Shown: one piece after another, positions 28,541-36,236 of the stretch
How the letters are laid out: the number at the start of each line of letters is the position of its first letter
Numbering within the stretch: the first letter of the stretch is position 1
NCBI GenBank assembly: GCA_002280855.1
Contig: NCEU01000001.1
Span: 1-64,000, forward strand
Length of the DNA stretch: 64,000 nt
Direction of reading: 5' to 3'
DNA from: Sphingomonadales bacterium 32-65-25
GTDB lineage: Bacteria; Pseudomonadota; Alphaproteobacteria; Sphingomonadales; Sphingomonadaceae
Program-made: the position numbers and the translations under genes
The notes under the pieces: generated by a model
The model's input: only the letters and a program-made list of their open reading frames with translations
Told to the model about the DNA's origin: nothing
Database searches by the model: none

Positions 28541-28794
28541 TTGCCCGCCTCCTTCGCCAGCAGTTGCGCCAGGCCGAGCGGGGCGGCCTGCGCGATGGCG
28601 CGGCCGCGCTGATCATCCACCATGTCGCGGATCTGATCATTGTTGCCCAGCATGTCGTCGCCCAGCTTGGCTGCCCGCGCTGTTTTCAGCAGGCGGGTGA
28701 CGAGCAGGGCTTCGAAATCCTGCCCGGCCTTGCGGGCGGCCTTCACCTCGTCAGCCTGGCGGACGATCGGCATCGTGACGGGCTTTATCTCCAT
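28537..28794 (-). CDS. flgJ: FlgJ-type rod-binding protein (rod-cap domain only)
   Basis: An 85-residue protein matching only the N-terminal rod-binding domain of FlgJ: QDFEALLVTRLLKTAR, DDMLGNNDQIRDMVDDQRGRAIAQ and GLAQLLAK. It would cap the growing rod. The peptidoglycan hydrolase half found in enterobacterial FlgJ is absent; a separate muramidase is encoded at 36266-37030. The gene overlaps flgI by one base and flgK by four. Confidence 0.85.
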   Translation of the reverse strand: MEIKPVTMPIVRQADEVKAARKAGQDFEALLVTRLLKTARAAKLGDDMLGNNDQIRDMVDDQRGRAIAQAAPLGLAQLLAKEAGK

Positions 28795-29885
28795 CAGATC
28801 ACCACCAGTTCCGCCCGCAGCGCGCCGGCGGCTTTCAGGGCTTCCAATATGGCCACGAGATCGCCCGGCGCGGCGCCGAGCGCGTTCACCGCGTCGATGA
28901 TCTCGCCCAGTTTGGCGCCCGGTGCGAACAGGTTCATGCGGGTCTGGGCCTCGCCGGCTTCCATGGTGGATTGCTGGGTCACCACCGTTTGCCCACGCCC
29001 GAATGGGCCGGGCTGGCTGGCTTGCTGGTTCTCCGTCACCCGCACGGTCAGATTGCCGTGGGCAACAGCGGCGGGCAGGATGCGCACTTCGCCGGATATC
29101 ACCACTGTACCCGTCCGGGCGTTGACGATCACCTTGGCGGCCGGCGGTTGCAACGTCACGTCCAGCGCTTCCACCCGCGCCGCCAGCGCGATACGACTGG
29201 CGGGCGCATCAGGTGCGTTGATGGCGATGCGGATGCCGTCCTCGGCGCGGGCAGCCTCGCCGCCGAAAGCGCGGTTGATGGCATCGGCCACCGATTTGGC
29301 GGCCGAGAAATCCGGTTCGTTGAGATCGAGGAACAAGGGCCCGCTGCCGGTAAAGGGCGAGGCGACAGCGCGTTCGATGATGCCGCCTGACGGCACACGC
29401 CCCGTGGCCGGCGTGCCGACCACGATACGGCTGCCGTCACGCCCTTCCGCGCCGAACCCGCCCACCGCGAGGCTGCCTTGCGCCAGCGCATAAATCTCGC
29501 CGTCCGGCCCTTGCAGTGCCGTCAGCAGCAGCGTGCCGCCGCGCAGGCTCTTCGCCTGGCCCAGCGCCGCCACCGTCACGTCCAGCCGCTGGCCCGGCTT
29601 GGCAAAGGGCGCCAGTTCCGCCGTCACGATCACCGCAGCGGCATTGCGCAGCTGTGGGTTGACGCCCGGCGGCAGCAGCACGCCCAGCCGGGCGGTGGCG
29701 GATTTCAGCGACTGGATGGTGAATTCCAGATTCTGATCGCCCGTTCCGGTCAGGCCCACCACGATGCCATAACCGGTCAGCGCGTTGGCCCGAACACCGG
29801 AAAAGCGCGCGATGTCTTTCACCCGCTCGGCACTGGCCGGCGTGTTCAGCAGCAACAGCACCAGAAGGGCGAACAGCCGGATCAC
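28794..29885 (-). CDS. flgI: Flagellar P-ring protein FlgI
   Basis: A 363-residue periplasmic protein with a Sec signal peptide (RLFALLVLLLLNTPASA) followed by the family N-terminus RVKDIARFSGVRANALTGYGIVVGLTGTGDQ. Other conserved parts are NAAAVIVTAELAPFAKPGQRLDVTVAALGQAKSL and IIDAVNALGAAPGDLVAILEALKAAGAL. It forms the peptidoglycan-layer bushing around the rod. It overlaps flgH (ATGA) and flgJ. Confidence 0.95.
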   Translation of the reverse strand: MIRLFALLVLLLLNTPASAERVKDIARFSGVRANALTGYGIVVGLTGTGDQNLEFTIQSLKSATARLGVLLPPGVNPQLRNAAAVIVTAELAPFAKPGQRLDVTVAALGQAKSLRGGTLLLTALQGPDGEIYALAQGSLAVGGFGAEGRDGSRIVVGTPATGRVPSGGIIERAVASPFTGSGPLFLDLNEPDFSAAKSVADAINRAFGGEAARAEDGIRIAINAPDAPASRIALAARVEALDVTLQPPAAKVIVNARTGTVVISGEVRILPAAVAHGNLTVRVTENQQASQPGPFGRGQTVVTQQSTMEAGEAQTRMNLFAPGAKLGEIIDAVNALGAAPGDLVAILEALKAAGALRAELVVI

Positions 29886-30562
29886 AGCGGCGCAATCTTG
29901 GCAAAGAAGCGCGCCAGCCAGCCCTGGCGGCTGTTGTCCGCCACCTGGCCGGTGCCGCCGAAACGGATGCGCGCATCGGCGACGCGGGTGGAGGGCACGA
30001 CATTGTCGAAACCCAGATCATCCACCCGCACCAGGCCGGTGAGCTGCAGATGCTCCTCGCCGCGGTTGAGCATCAGGCGCTTTTCGCCGGCAATGCGCAG
30101 CACGCCGCCGGGCAGCACTTCGGCTACCGTCACGGTGATTTCGCCAAACAGTTCGTTGTTCTGCTCGGCGGTGCCGCTGCCCTTGAAGCTTTGCGCCGAT
30201 CCGCCCTGCGTCGCCTGATTGAGGCTGTTGGCAAACGGGATCACCGGCGGGAAGCGCAACCCATTGTCGCTGTCGCGCCCAGATTCGGCGCTGGCCGATT
30301 TGCTGGCGCGGGTGCGCTCCACCAGCCGGATTGTAATGAGATCGCCCACCCGCCGCGCCCGCCGATCGGTGACCAGGCCGGCAAAGCTCTGCGCGTTGAA
30401 CAGGCTGCCGGTGGCGATCAGCGGCGGCACCGGCATGGTGACGATGGCCGGCGGGATCGGCTTCAGCTTTTTCGCCAACGCGGGCTGCGCGACGAAGAAC
30501 AGGATCGCCGATGCCAACAGCCAGCAGGCCAGCGACAGCTGCGCCGATTGCCGATCAGACAT
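29882..30562 (-). CDS. flgH: Flagellar L-ring protein FlgH
   Basis: A 226-residue protein of the outer-membrane ring. Conserved parts are GSLFNAQSFAGLVTDRRARRVGDLITI, the SFKGSGTAEQNNELFGEITVTVAEVLPGG region and ILNRGEEHLQLTGLVR-type sequence near the C-terminus. FlgH is usually a lipoprotein, but here the leader runs LLASAILFFVAQPALA and no lipobox cysteine follows, so cleavage by signal peptidase I after ALA is predicted. The start may be ATG 30574 or ATG 30562; the latter overlaps flgG by eight bases. Confidence 0.92.
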   Translation of the reverse strand: MSDRQSAQLSLACWLLASAILFFVAQPALAKKLKPIPPAIVTMPVPPLIATGSLFNAQSFAGLVTDRRARRVGDLITIRLVERTRASKSASAESGRDSDNGLRFPPVIPFANSLNQATQGGSAQSFKGSGTAEQNNELFGEITVTVAEVLPGGVLRIAGEKRLMLNRGEEHLQLTGLVRVDDLGFDNVVPSTRVADARIRFGGTGQVADNSRQGWLARFFAKIAPL

Positions 30563-31340
30563 TCTGCACCACATAGCGGCTCATCTCGTCTGCCGCGTTG
30601 ATCACCTTGGCGTTGATTTCATAGGCGCGCTGCGTCTCGATCATGTCCACCAGTTCCTGCACGGTGGACACGTTCGATCCTTCCAGCATGCCCTGGCGGA
30701 TATTGCCCATGCCCGCCTGGCCCGCCACACCCAGCGTGGGCGGCCCCGAACCGGCGGTTTCGCGATAAAGATTGTCCCCCACCGGCATCAGCCCGGCCGG
30801 ATTTAGGAATCGCGTCAACTGCAACTGCCCCACCTCCACCGGCGCGGCCTGGCCGGCGACCGTGGCGGTCACGATGCCATCGGGCGAGATGGTGATCTGC
30901 TGCGCGCCATCGGGAATGGTCAGCGGCTGCGCCAACCGCAGGCCGGATGCCGTCACCATTTCACCATTGGCCGAAAGCTTGAAGCCGCCATCGCGGGTAT
31001 AGCCCACCGTGCCATCGGCCAGCTGCACGGCAAAGAAGCCGGCGCCATCAATGGCCAGATCCAGCGCATTGTCGGTCGTTTGCAGCGTGCCCTGGCTGTG
31101 CATGCGTTCGGTGCCGACCACGCGCACGCCGGTGCCGGTGCCCAGCCCAGTGGCATATTGCGTGTCCGCCCCGCTCGCCGCACCCGGATTGCGATCATCC
31201 TGATACATCAGGCTGGCAAAGCTCGCCCGGTCCTTCTTGAAACCGGTGGTCGAAACGTTGGCGAGGTTGTTCGAAATCGTCTTCATGCGCTGGTCCAGCG
31301 CATCCAGCCCCGAACGGGCAATCTGCAAGGCGGTGGTCAT
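30555..31340 (-). CDS. flgG: Flagellar distal rod protein FlgG
   Basis: A 261-residue distal rod protein with the signature ISNNLANVSTTGFKKDRASF near residue 24, the hallmark GTLQTTDNALDLAIDGAGFF and the C-terminal helix VELVDMIETQRAYEINAKVI-like stretch. It has no signal peptide and uses type III export. The frame extends to 31355, but GAGGAGGA five bases before the ATG at 31340 decides the start. It lies 11 bases after flgF. Confidence 0.95.
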   Translation of the reverse strand: MTTALQIARSGLDALDQRMKTISNNLANVSTTGFKKDRASFASLMYQDDRNPGAASGADTQYATGLGTGTGVRVVGTERMHSQGTLQTTDNALDLAIDGAGFFAVQLADGTVGYTRDGGFKLSANGEMVTASGLRLAQPLTIPDGAQQITISPDGIVTATVAGQAAPVEVGQLQLTRFLNPAGLMPVGDNLYRETAGSGPPTLGVAGQAGMGNIRQGMLEGSNVSTVQELVDMIETQRAYEINAKVINAADEMSRYVVQNV

Positions 31341-31351
31341 GCGTGTCCTCC

Positions 31352-32110
31352 TCAACCATCCAGACGCATCAAGCGTGCGCCCTGTTCGTCCATGTCCTGC
31401 GCCAGCCTGATCAGCCGGGCGTTCACTTCGAACCCGCGCTGTTCCTCCACCAGTTCCACCAGCGCCTCGGTGGCGGTGATATTGGCGCTTTCCAGCGCGC
31501 CACTTTCCACGCGCGCCGTGGCGTCACGGGGCAGGGGCTCTTCGGGCAGGAACAGGCCATCGCCGGCCTTGTCGCGCCCGGTCAGCCTGCTGCCGTCCAC
31601 CAGTTTCAACTGCCCCACCTCGGTTTGCCCATCGGGCAGCATCGCGTTGATCCGGCCATCCTGCGCGATGGTGAGCGCCGCGCCCGGCGGCACGGATATG
31701 GGCGCATTGTTCGCCCCCAACACCACCCGGCCATCGCCGTTGGTCAGCAGGCCCGTGGACGAGACCGACAGATCACCGCGCCGCGTATAACCTTCCTTCA
31801 CTTCGCCGCCGATCACCGGCCCCTGCACGGCCAGCCAGCTCTTCGCCGACAATGCCACATCCAGGCTTCGTGCGGTGGCCTGCACCTTGCCCGGCACCGC
31901 CGGCGTGGCGAGGCTGGGCGAACCCACCTGTGCCCGCGCTTCCCACGCCCCATCGGCGGCGCGCTGGGCATCGAAATAGCGGCCTTCCTGCGCCACGATT
32001 TCGCGGCGAAAGCCCGGCACGCTGGCATTGGCGAGATTGTTGGCCGTCACCGCAGCCTCGCGCGCCCGGGCGCTTAGCCCGGTCAATGCGGTATAGATCA
32101 GGCGATCCAT
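31352..32110 (-). CDS. flgF: Flagellar proximal rod protein FlgF
   Basis: A 252-residue proximal rod protein. The N-terminus reads MDRLIYTALTGLSARAREAAV followed by ANNLANASVPGFRRE, the rod-protein motif. The C-terminus has ALESANITATEALVELVEEQRGFEVNARL, the conserved terminal helix. It is shorter in conserved middle motifs than FlgG, which separates the two. It lies six bases after flgE and is part of the flgB-L operon. Confidence 0.93.
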   Translation of the reverse strand: MDRLIYTALTGLSARAREAAVTANNLANASVPGFRREIVAQEGRYFDAQRAADGAWEARAQVGSPSLATPAVPGKVQATARSLDVALSAKSWLAVQGPVIGGEVKEGYTRRGDLSVSSTGLLTNGDGRVVLGANNAPISVPPGAALTIAQDGRINAMLPDGQTEVGQLKLVDGSRLTGRDKAGDGLFLPEEPLPRDATARVESGALESANITATEALVELVEEQRGFEVNARLIRLAQDMDEQGARLMRLDG

Positions 32111-32116
32111 CGCTTA

Positions 32117-33412
32117 TCAGTTCCGCAGGTTGATGATGGTCTGCATCAACTGGTTGTCTGTCTCGATGGCCTTGGCGCTGGCCTGGAAATTGCGCTGCGC
32201 TGCGATCAGGTTGACCAGTTCGGTGGTGAGATCGACGTTGGACCGTTCGATATTGCCCGAAAGAATGGTGCCGATGCCGTTGCGGCCGCCTTCGCCCATC
32301 AACGGCTCGCCCGATTGCGGTGTCACCACCCAACTGGCATCGCCGGTCTGCTTCAGCCCTTGCGGGTTGGAGAAATTGGCCAGCGCCACCTTGCCCAGCA
32401 CCTGCACTTCGCCGTTCGAAAAACTGGCGCGCACCAGGCCATCGGGTTCCACCGAAACGCTTTCCAATTGGCCCGATGCCACCCCATCCTGTTCGATCAG
32501 CGCCACGCTGAACGGCCCGGCCTGCTGCACCGTGGCGCTGCCATGATCAACGGCCAGTGCCATCGCGCCGGCGCCGGTATCAGGCGTGAAGGCATCGAAC
32601 ACGAACGGCGTGGTGGGGTTGGTCAGATTGCCGTTGACGTCGAATTCCATCGGAATGCCCGGCGTGCCGGCCACATTCAGTTCCTGGTTGCCCACGAAGG
32701 CGCGCGCCGTCCAGCGGTGGAACGGGTCGCCCACCGTCGGAACACTGTCCTTCACATAATAGATGGTGGCGGCCAACGGATTGCCCAGGCTGTCGAACAC
32801 CGTCACCGATGTGCTGGCATTGAAGGTCGCCGGATCGCTGCGATCGAACACATAGGGGTTCTGCGGCGTGTAGATCGGCCGGTTGGCGATGATCGGCGCA
32901 TCGGCCGGCAGATTGGCGGTCAGCCTTATTTCGGTGCTGGCTTGCGGCGCACCGCTGTTCAGCGGCAGCCGCGCCGGCACCGTGCTGGCCAGCGTCGTCG
33001 ATTGCAGCGCGCCTTCGGGGGTGGTGGGAAACAGTTGCAGGTTGCGACCCTGGTTATCCACCACGAAACGTTCGGGCGTCACGCCAAAGCTGCCGGCGCG
33101 GGTGAAATGGGTCTGCACGCCGCCGGCGCCGGATTTCACCACGAAGAAACCTGGCCCGGCCAGTGCCATGTCCAGCGCGCTGGTGCTGGTTTCGGTTGGC
33201 CCTTGCTGGAACTGCTGGGTGATGGCGCGAACGGTGGTGCCGCTGCCCACGATGCGGTTGGGGTTCTGCAACGCCGATGTGGAGATGATGTCGCCAAAGG
33301 CCACGCGGCTGCGCTTGAAGCCGCTGGTGCCGACGTTGGCGATGTTGTTGGCGATGGTCGCCATCTCGGTCTGGGCGCCGGTAAGGCCGGAAAAGGCGGT
33401 ATAGAAAGCCAT
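32117..33412 (-). CDS. flgE: Flagellar hook protein FlgE
   Basis: A 431-residue hook subunit. It has MAFYTAFSGLTGAQTEMATIANNIANVGTSGFKRSR-type N-terminal sequence, the FxxGPTETSTSALDMALAGPGFF motif, a variable middle with VFDSLGNPLAATIYYVKD (FlgE domain) and the C-terminal GNIERSNVDLTTELVNLIAAQRNFQASAKAIET helix. Subunits are exported by the flagellar type III system under the hook cap FlgD. It starts 13 bases after flgD. Confidence 0.95.
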   Translation of the reverse strand: MAFYTAFSGLTGAQTEMATIANNIANVGTSGFKRSRVAFGDIISTSALQNPNRIVGSGTTVRAITQQFQQGPTETSTSALDMALAGPGFFVVKSGAGGVQTHFTRAGSFGVTPERFVVDNQGRNLQLFPTTPEGALQSTTLASTVPARLPLNSGAPQASTEIRLTANLPADAPIIANRPIYTPQNPYVFDRSDPATFNASTSVTVFDSLGNPLAATIYYVKDSVPTVGDPFHRWTARAFVGNQELNVAGTPGIPMEFDVNGNLTNPTTPFVFDAFTPDTGAGAMALAVDHGSATVQQAGPFSVALIEQDGVASGQLESVSVEPDGLVRASFSNGEVQVLGKVALANFSNPQGLKQTGDASWVVTPQSGEPLMGEGGRNGIGTILSGNIERSNVDLTTELVNLIAAQRNFQASAKAIETDNQLMQTIINLRN

Positions 33413-33425
33413 GCAACTGGTTCCT

Positions 33426-33713
33426 TCAGTTTGACGCTTCGGGAGGGGAAACTTGTGCGATCAGCTGATCCAGCCGGGCGATCACGGCATCCAGCTTGCT
33501 GTTGGTGGCGCTGCTGCCTTCCACTTGCGCAAACATCGCCATCTGCTGGACATACTGGAAGTTATCGACCGGCTTGGTCGGATCCTGGTTCTGCAATTGC
33601 GCGGTGAGCAGGCGCAGAAAGTCGCCCTGATCCAGCGTGGATTTGGGCGCTCTGGCGGCGGCCGGCTGCGCGACCGGCAGGCCGGCGGGAAGGGTGGGAT
33701 CAACGCTGCTCAT
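33426..33713 (-). CDS. flgD: Short hook-capping protein FlgD
   Basis: A 95-residue protein matching only the N-terminal domain of FlgD: LDQGDFLRLLTAQLQNQDPTKPVDN, QYVQQMAMFAQVEGSSATN and a final coil. Typical FlgD proteins (about 140-230 residues) add Tudor/Ig-like domains that make the hook cap lid; none is present, and flgE follows normally after the stop. Either a short FlgD suffices here or the cap domain is supplied by another protein. Its start overlaps the flgC stop (ATGA). Confidence 0.85.
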   Translation of the reverse strand: MSSVDPTLPAGLPVAQPAAARAPKSTLDQGDFLRLLTAQLQNQDPTKPVDNFQYVQQMAMFAQVEGSSATNSKLDAVIARLDQLIAQVSPPEASN

Positions 33714-34111
33714 TTGCCGATCCGCAGCGTTTCGAGCATCAGGCCGCGGGCCGTGCTCATCACTTCGACATTGTTGGCATAAGCGCGGGCGGTTTCGACC
33801 ATTTCGACCATCTCCTGATTGGGATCAACGGCAGCGGCCCACACATGGCCCGTAGCGTCGGCCAGCGGGTGATTGGGATCCAGCTTCTTTTCAGGGCTTC
33901 CGGTGCGGGCCATGCGCGCCACATCCACAGTGGCGGCCGGGCCATCGAAGCTGGCGCTGAACACGGGTTTCAGCGCGCGATAGGCGCCCTGTTCGCTGCC
34001 GGCGATGGTGCCGGCGTTGGCGAGGTTGGACGCGATGGCGTTCATCCGCACCAGCTGCGCGGCCATGGCGCGGCCGGAAATGTCAAAAGTGGAAAGGCCC
34101 GGCTTCATCAT
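33710..34111 (-). CDS. flgC: Flagellar proximal rod protein FlgC
   Basis: A 133-residue rod protein with RMNAIASNLANAGTIAGSEQGAYRALKPVF at the N-terminus and DPNHPLADATGHVWAAAVDPNQEMVEMVETARAYANNVEV at the C-terminus, the canonical FlgC layout. It has no signal peptide. It overlaps flgB and flgD by four bases each. The loop usually containing the DPxHP motif is complete. Confidence 0.94.
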   Translation of the reverse strand: MMKPGLSTFDISGRAMAAQLVRMNAIASNLANAGTIAGSEQGAYRALKPVFSASFDGPAATVDVARMARTGSPEKKLDPNHPLADATGHVWAAAVDPNQEMVEMVETARAYANNVEVMSTARGLMLETLRIGK

Positions 34112-34482
34112 TCACCGCCCTTCAATGCGCTCATGATCGTCTGGATGCGGCTGGTGAGGAAACCAAGCGAGGCGCGATACTTCACGGCGTTCTCGGCAAA
34201 GGCCGCCTGTTCAGTGGCCATCTCCACCGTGTTGCCGTCCAGGCTCGGCACCAGCGCGGCGCGATACTTGATGTCGCCGTTCAGCTGATCGGCCATCACC
34301 GCGCCAAAGCCCGTCGATCGCGCCGACTGCAGGCGCATCAAGGCGCCATCGGCATCCAGATCACGCGCCTTGAAACCGGGGGTGGCGGCATTGGCGATAT
34401 TGCCGGCAATCACGTCCAGCCGCTGCGCCCTGAGGCGAAGGGCGTCGGCAGAGAGACCAAGGGCGGTGTCGAGCATCGTCAT
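34108..34482 (-). CDS. flgB: Flagellar proximal rod protein FlgB
   Basis: A 124-residue rod protein with RLDVIAGNIANAATPGFKARDLD near residue 20 and NTVEMATEQAAFAENAVKYRASLGFL near the C-terminus. It is the first gene of the flgBCDEFGHIJKL operon. The frame continues to 34587, but homology starts at the ATG at 34482 (or the second ATG at 34476). A consensus sigma-54 promoter lies immediately in front, so close that its predicted transcription start is only about one base before the ATG; the GGGG stretch that could act as ribosome binding site would not be in that transcript. Confidence 0.93.
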   Translation of the reverse strand: MTMLDTALGLSADALRLRAQRLDVIAGNIANAATPGFKARDLDADGALMRLQSARSTGFGAVMADQLNGDIKYRAALVPSLDGNTVEMATEQAAFAENAVKYRASLGFLTSRIQTIMSALKGGE

Positions 34483-34493
34483 GCCCGTTCCCC

Positions 34494-34510
34494 AGCAACA
34501 AGCGTGCCAA
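34494..34510 (-). promoter_or_regulatory. Sigma-54 (-24/-12) promoter of the flgB operon
   Basis: On the minus strand the 17 bases read TTGGCACGCTTGTTGCT, a full match to the sigma-54 consensus (YTGGCACG-N4-TTGCW) with exactly ten bases between the invariant GG and GC. Counting 12 bases from the GC puts transcription start near 34483, one base before the flgB ATG. Sigma-54 control of rod/hook operons is standard in alphaproteobacteria and requires an enhancer-binding protein that is not encoded in the window. Confidence 0.85.
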
Positions 34511-34595
34511 TCCGGATGCAGGCCGCAATTGGCGGCAATCCAAATGCCTGCCGATTTGCATTCTGGCCCTGGACCCAATTGCATCAAATTTGAAT

Positions 34596-34676
34596 CGTCG
34601 CCCCGGACTTGATCCGGGGCCCCGCTTCCTTGGCGCAGGAAGAAAAGCGGGACCCCGGATCAAGTCCGGGGTGACG
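34596..34676. repeat. Long nested inverted repeat between flgB and flgA
   Basis: Two 32-base arms (34596-34627 and 34645-34676) are inverted copies matching at 30 of 32 positions, separated by 17 bases. Each arm contains its own dyad CCCCGGA-CTTGA-TCCGGGG, so one long hairpin or two short ones can form. Sequences of the type CCCCGGACTTGATCCGGGG are a widespread intergenic repeat in alphaproteobacterial genomes, so this is probably a member of such a dispersed family. It lies between the two divergent sigma-54 promoters. Confidence 0.85.
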
Positions 34677-34770
34677 ACCGTTTCAATCTCGGCACGATCA
34701 GATTCAGGCACAGACAAGCCCGGCACGAGCGGACTGGCACCAAGGTGGGGCGGCGCGCTCTTCGTTGCCG

Positions 34771-34832
34771 GGCCGCCGTGGGGCGGCCCGGGGCGGCAAG
34801 TTCTTGCCGGGGGGAGCGGCAAGGGCTTGCCG
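34771..34832. repeat. Three consecutive short dyads upstream of flgA (possible enhancer sites)
   Basis: Three perfect small inverted repeats stand in a row. They are GGCCGCC-4-GGCGGCC (34771-34788), CGGCAAG-TT-CTTGCCG (34794-34809) and CGGCAAG-GG-CTTGCCG (34817-34832). The last two share the same half-site and are spaced 23 bases centre to centre, about two helical turns. They lie 43-104 bases upstream of the flgA sigma-54 promoter, where binding sites of an NtrC-family activator would be expected. That role is inference. Confidence 0.55.
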
Positions 34833-34874
34833 GTCCCGGGCCGGCGAAAGGCGCAACCGAGAGGGGGTCGGCGG

Positions 34875-34891
34875 TTGGCGCGCTTCTTGCT
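34875..34891 (+). promoter_or_regulatory. Sigma-54 promoter of flgA
   Basis: TTGGCGCGCTTCTTGCT matches the -24/-12 consensus with one change (GCGCG for GCACG) and the invariant GG and GC at the correct ten-base spacing. The predicted transcription start is near 34902, leaving a leader of about 59 bases before the flgA ATG at 34961. It faces away from the flgB promoter. Confidence 0.7.
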
Positions 34892-34960
34892 GGTTGGGGG
34901 TGGCACCGTTCGGGGGACTGCACGGGTGCCAAGCCAGCCAGCATCAGGAACAACGGCCCC

Positions 34961-35473
34961 ATGCGCCAGATGTTTAGATCGCCCACTGTCCGCCACATCG
35001 CCCTGGCATTGGCCGGGCTGGGCGCGTTGATTGCCGCCCGGCCGGCGCCAGCACAGGCGTTGCACGATGTGGCCGCCCTGAAGGCGCAGGTGCAGGGCTT
35101 TGCCGGCGGCGCCAATGCCCGGATCGATCCGCGCCTGGTGGTGCCGCGCTGCCTGGCGCCGGCGTTGAGCTGGGCCCGCGCCGACGTGGTGCGCGCCGAT
35201 TGCGCCAGCCCGGCGTGGACGCTCTATGTGCCGATCGATCAGCCTTTTGCCCCCGGTTCAGCGCTGGGTGCGCAACCACAGGCGCGGGTGCGCCCGGCGA
35301 TCCGCCGTGGTGAACGCGTGCTGGTCGAAGCCGGCGGGCAGGGCTGGGCGGTGAGCATCGAAGCCGAAGCCGAACGCGACGCCGATGGCAACCGCATTGC
35401 GCTGAAAGGCCCCGCCGGCCGTCGTTTCACCGGGCGGATCGAGGAGGGCGGCAAGGTTGTTCTGAGCCGCTGA
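34961..35473 (+). CDS. flgA: Flagellar basal body P-ring chaperone FlgA
   Basis: A 170-residue periplasmic protein. A Sec signal peptide (HIALALAGLGALIAARPAPAQA) is followed by a short N-terminal region and a C-terminal SAF-like domain (FAPGSALGAQPQARVRPAIRRGERVLVEAG, then GRRFTGRIEEGGKVVL). FlgA helps FlgI assemble into the P-ring. The frame is open from 34745, but homology and an AGGAA 11 bases upstream support ATG 34961. It is divergent from the flgB operon and followed by flgM. Confidence 0.85.
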   Translation: MRQMFRSPTVRHIALALAGLGALIAARPAPAQALHDVAALKAQVQGFAGGANARIDPRLVVPRCLAPALSWARADVVRADCASPAWTLYVPIDQPFAPGSALGAQPQARVRPAIRRGERVLVEAGGQGWAVSIEAEAERDADGNRIALKGPAGRRFTGRIEEGGKVVLSR

Positions 35474-35474
35474 T

Positions 35475-35501
35475 TAAAGCCGCATGGTGAACGGCCGTTA
35501 A
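35475..35501 (+). promoter_or_regulatory. Sigma-28 (FliA) promoter of flgM
   Basis: TAAAGCCG, 11 bases, GCCGTTAA fits the FliA consensus TAAAGTTT-N11-GCCGATAA with correct spacing and seven of eight -10 positions. It starts just after the flgA stop and ends 40 bases before the flgM start. Control of flgM by FliA would form the usual feedback loop: FliA makes its own anti-sigma factor. Confidence 0.7.
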
Positions 35502-35541
35502 GTGCGTTGGGCCCTTCGAACAGGGCGGAAAGGACTTGAAC

Positions 35542-35841
35542 ATGATTGATGGCATTTCAGGGGGCGGCGGCCCCATATGGGCTCCGATTGGCCAGCGCAA
35601 TTCGCCGGCGGAAGCCACCGCGGCCGATCCGGCCCGTGGCCTGCGCCGCAACCTGCCCGGCACCGACATCGCGCCCGCCCGCACCAGCCGTTCTGCACTC
35701 GTCGCCGATCTGGCCAAGGCGCCGCCAGTGAACGCCGCGCGCGTCGCCGAATTGAAGGCGCAGATCGAGGGCGGCCGCTATCCGCTCGATCCGCTGCGCA
35801 TCGCCGATGCCATGCTGAAAATGGACCGTGGCCGGCCATGA
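35542..35841 (+). CDS. flgM: Anti-sigma-28 factor FlgM
   Basis: A 99-residue, Ala/Pro-rich protein whose C-terminal half matches the FliA-binding part of FlgM: ALVADLAKAPPVNAARVAEL and IEGGRYPLDPLRIADAMLKM. The N-terminal half looks disordered, as expected for a protein exported through the hook-basal body to release FliA. ATG 35542 follows GGAAAGGA; a TTG at 35536 is a minor alternative. It overlaps flgN (ATGA). Confidence 0.88.
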   Translation: MIDGISGGGGPIWAPIGQRNSPAEATAADPARGLRRNLPGTDIAPARTSRSALVADLAKAPPVNAARVAELKAQIEGGRYPLDPLRIADAMLKMDRGRP

Positions 35842-36164
35842 CCGCAGCCGATGATCTGGCGCAGGCGCTGGTTATGGCCATCCGCACCGAGCTCGATGCG
35901 CTGGATGCCGAAGATGCCGATGCCATCCTGTCCGCCAGTGATGCCAAGGCCAGGGCGTTGGCCGATCTCTCTGCCGCCATTGCCGATGGCGCACCGCCGC
36001 CGCGTCCACTGCTCGAAGAGGCGCGGGATCTGAACACCCAGGCGATATTGAAAAGCCGGGCCAAGCTGATCAGCGTTGAAAAACGCCTTGCCGCGCTGCG
36101 CCCCGGCCCGGCCATCCCCCGGCCGGAACCGGTCACCTACGGCCGCAACGGGCGCTGGGCCTGA
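35838..36164 (+). CDS. flgN: FlgN-like flagellar export chaperone
   Basis: A 108-residue, mostly helical, Ala-rich acidic protein directly after flgM with an ATGA overlap. It shows the weak pattern of FlgN-type chaperones for FlgK/FlgL (long amphipathic helices, ALVMAIRTELDALDAEDADAI, then ARDLNTQAILKSRAKLISVEKRL). The evidence is mainly position and helix pattern. The frame is open from 35577, but translation from there would run inside flgM. Confidence 0.7.
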   Translation: MTAADDLAQALVMAIRTELDALDAEDADAILSASDAKARALADLSAAIADGAPPPRPLLEEARDLNTQAILKSRAKLISVEKRLAALRPGPAIPRPEPVTYGRNGRWA

Positions 36165-36236
36165 GCCATGCCACGCTTCGGGGGGGCGGGGGGTAACATC
36201 CATAATGGTGCAATCGGGCAGGGCGGCTTGGCCATG

